In this document: positions 31,449-32,059 of the stretch, in pieces
Layout: the number at the start of each line of letters is the position of its first letter
Numbering within the stretch: position 1 is the stretch's first letter
Assembly: GCF_003860135.1 (NCBI RefSeq)
Contig: NZ_RQYN01000050.1
Coordinates: forward strand, 1-32,059
Reading direction: 5' to 3'
Source: Tannerella forsythia
GTDB taxonomy: Bacteria; Bacteroidota; Bacteroidia; Bacteroidales; Tannerellaceae
Length of the DNA: 32,059 bases
Notes under the pieces: generated by a model
What the model was told of the DNA's origin: nothing
The model's input: only the letters and a program-made list of their open reading frames with translations
Databases searched by the model: none
Program-made: the position numbers and the translations under genes

Positions 31449-31778
31449 CTATACTATGCTTGATGTTATTTTATCCAGATTTTCGATGTATTCAGATACA
31501 CGTTTTAATGCGTATCTGATATTATTATCTGAAGGCAAACTGTTAATCTGCTTAGTAAGCTGATTGAGATTTACGCCTATTTTTTTCAACTGAAAGACTG
31601 TCTGAACATCTGTTTTTGATACGATCTTTTGTGAAAAAATAGCGTGTTTTGAATAAGATGACAATGACAGATGTGCATTTTTTGCAGCTTGTTTAAGCAC
31701 ATCCTTTTCAGTCTTTGTCAAGCGAATGATCAAGACTTCAGTTCTATTTTCTTTCCCTCTGTTTTCTTTTTTCATCAT
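31449..31778 (-). CDS. MobC-like relaxosome protein (RHH)
   Basis: A 109-aa basic protein. Start chosen at MMKKENRGKENRTEVL (31778; 31775 also possible), because upstream codons lie in the palindromic leader. RTEVLIIRLTKTEKDVLKQAAKNA is a ribbon-helix-helix pattern, and FQLKKIGVNLNQLTKQINSL is the signature helix of MobC-type proteins. It should bind oriT and load the relaxase encoded next. The palindromes at 31819-31880 are its probable targets. Confidence 0.8.
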   Translation of the reverse strand: MMKKENRGKENRTEVLIIRLTKTEKDVLKQAAKNAHLSLSSYSKHAIFSQKIVSKTDVQTVFQLKKIGVNLNQLTKQINSLPSDNNIRYALKRVSEYIENLDKITSSIV

Positions 31779-31818
31779 CCAATACTTACATATGTGAGCG
31801 TAACGAACATTGTAATAT

Positions 31819-31880
31819 CCGAGCGCTCGGCGTTCGCAAGGTCGTTTTTGTATATACAAAAACATACCTTGCTTATGCAA
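31819..31880. other. Palindrome cluster, candidate oriT / relaxosome binding site
   Basis: Within 62 bp: a perfect 12-bp palindrome CCGAGCGCTCGG (31819-31830); a perfect 20-bp palindrome with arms GTTTTTGTAT (31844-31863), itself enclosed by GCAAGGT (31836-31842) and ACCTTGC (31866-31872); and TTGC-TTAT-GCAA (31869-31880). It lies in the leader of the mobC-relaxase operon, the common place for oriT. The nick site cannot be named from the sequence. Confidence 0.55.
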
Positions 31881-31907
31881 AGGTATAAAAAAAGTACAAA
31901 CCCCAAA
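31878..31907 (-). promoter_or_regulatory. Candidate promoter of the mob operon
   Basis: On the minus strand TTTG (31907-31904), 18 bp, TACCTTTG (31885-31878). The transcript would begin with the palindrome cluster, so relaxosome proteins could repress their own synthesis. The spacing is slightly short. Confidence 0.5.
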
Positions 31908-31938
31908 GCACACGTCTTTATTTTTTTATACCTCATGT

Positions 31939-32058
31939 AATAATAAAACAATATACAAATATAACAATGTGCAAACGCAACAATATAACAACGTAAAAAT
32001 GTAAAAATAAACTAATACAACAATACACAAAGGAAACAATGTAATAATATAATAATGT
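31939..32058. repeat. Tandem octamer array, candidate centromere (parS)
   Basis: Fifteen contiguous 8-bp units run in register without gaps. Typical units are AACAATGT, AACAATAT and AATAATGT. All 15 units have AA at positions 4-5, 14 of 15 begin with A and 12 of 15 have T at position 6. If the molecule is circular the array lies about 140 bp upstream of parA, where type Ib partition loci usually carry their centromere. Ribbon-helix-helix centromere proteins of the omega/ParG kind bind short tandem repeats of about 7-8 bp, which fits the RHH-like protein encoded after parA. The binding role is inferred; the repeat structure is seen directly. Confidence 0.72.
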
Positions 32059-32059
32059 A

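Noticed and set aside
1-32059. tRNA, rRNA or insertion sequence
   Set aside because: No cloverleaf or rRNA sequence and no transposase were recognised in the window.

Overview
The window reads as a complete conjugative plasmid from a member of the Bacteroidales, opened between its centromere and parA. Host evidence: AT-rich DNA, promoters of the Bacteroidetes form (a -33 TTTG-like box, about 20 bp, then TAnnTTTG), a Bacteroidetes-type Tra set, a C10 (streptopain) lipoprotein peptidase and SPII-type lipoproteins. No gene is cut at either edge. An array of 15 tandem octamers at the right edge would lie just upstream of parA if the ends are joined, so I infer (not proven) a circle of about 32 kb.

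Layout. 1-3.1 kb (+): type Ib partition genes (parA and a ribbon-helix-helix partner), an iteron origin, a Rep_3-like initiator and a small protein. 3.1-4.4 kb: a 30-bp recombination site, a heavily folded non-coding stretch, a 64-aa protein, a GC-rich XRE regulator and several hairpins. 4.4-22.9 kb (-): one long transfer operon. From its 5' end it encodes TraO, small two-TM proteins including three VirB2-like pilin candidates, TraF/VirB3, TraG/VirB4, TraI, TraJ/VirB6, TraK/VirB8, TraM/VirB10, a 59-aa membrane protein, TraN/VirB9, DUF3945-like and ArdC-like accessory proteins (partly duplicated and frameshifted), SSB, a VirD4 coupling protein, a lipoprotein and a PH-domain membrane protein. 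23.0-26.5 kb (+): serine recombinase, an AbiEi-like/Fic fusion and a TOPRIM protein. 26.8-29.0 kb (-): lipoprotein plus C10 peptidase cargo. 29.1-31.8 kb (-): unknown 303-aa protein, relaxase and MobC-like protein, with a palindrome-rich leader (candidate oriT). 31.9-32.06 kb: the octamer array.

The most interesting signal is a pair of near-identical 30-bp imperfect palindromes (27/30 identical), each built from two 14-bp half-sites around a non-palindromic GT/AC dinucleotide, lying in inverted orientation at 3119-3148 and 22957-22986. They bracket the whole transfer operon, and a serine recombinase gene begins 83 bp outside the second. In the given orientation the operon has no good promoter of its own. 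A Bacteroidetes-type promoter at 3069-3101 points into the first site, and inversion of the 19.8-kb segment would place it about 60 nt upstream of the traO start codon. I propose a recombinase-controlled ON/OFF switch of conjugation. It is an inference from sequence, but easily tested by PCR or long reads.
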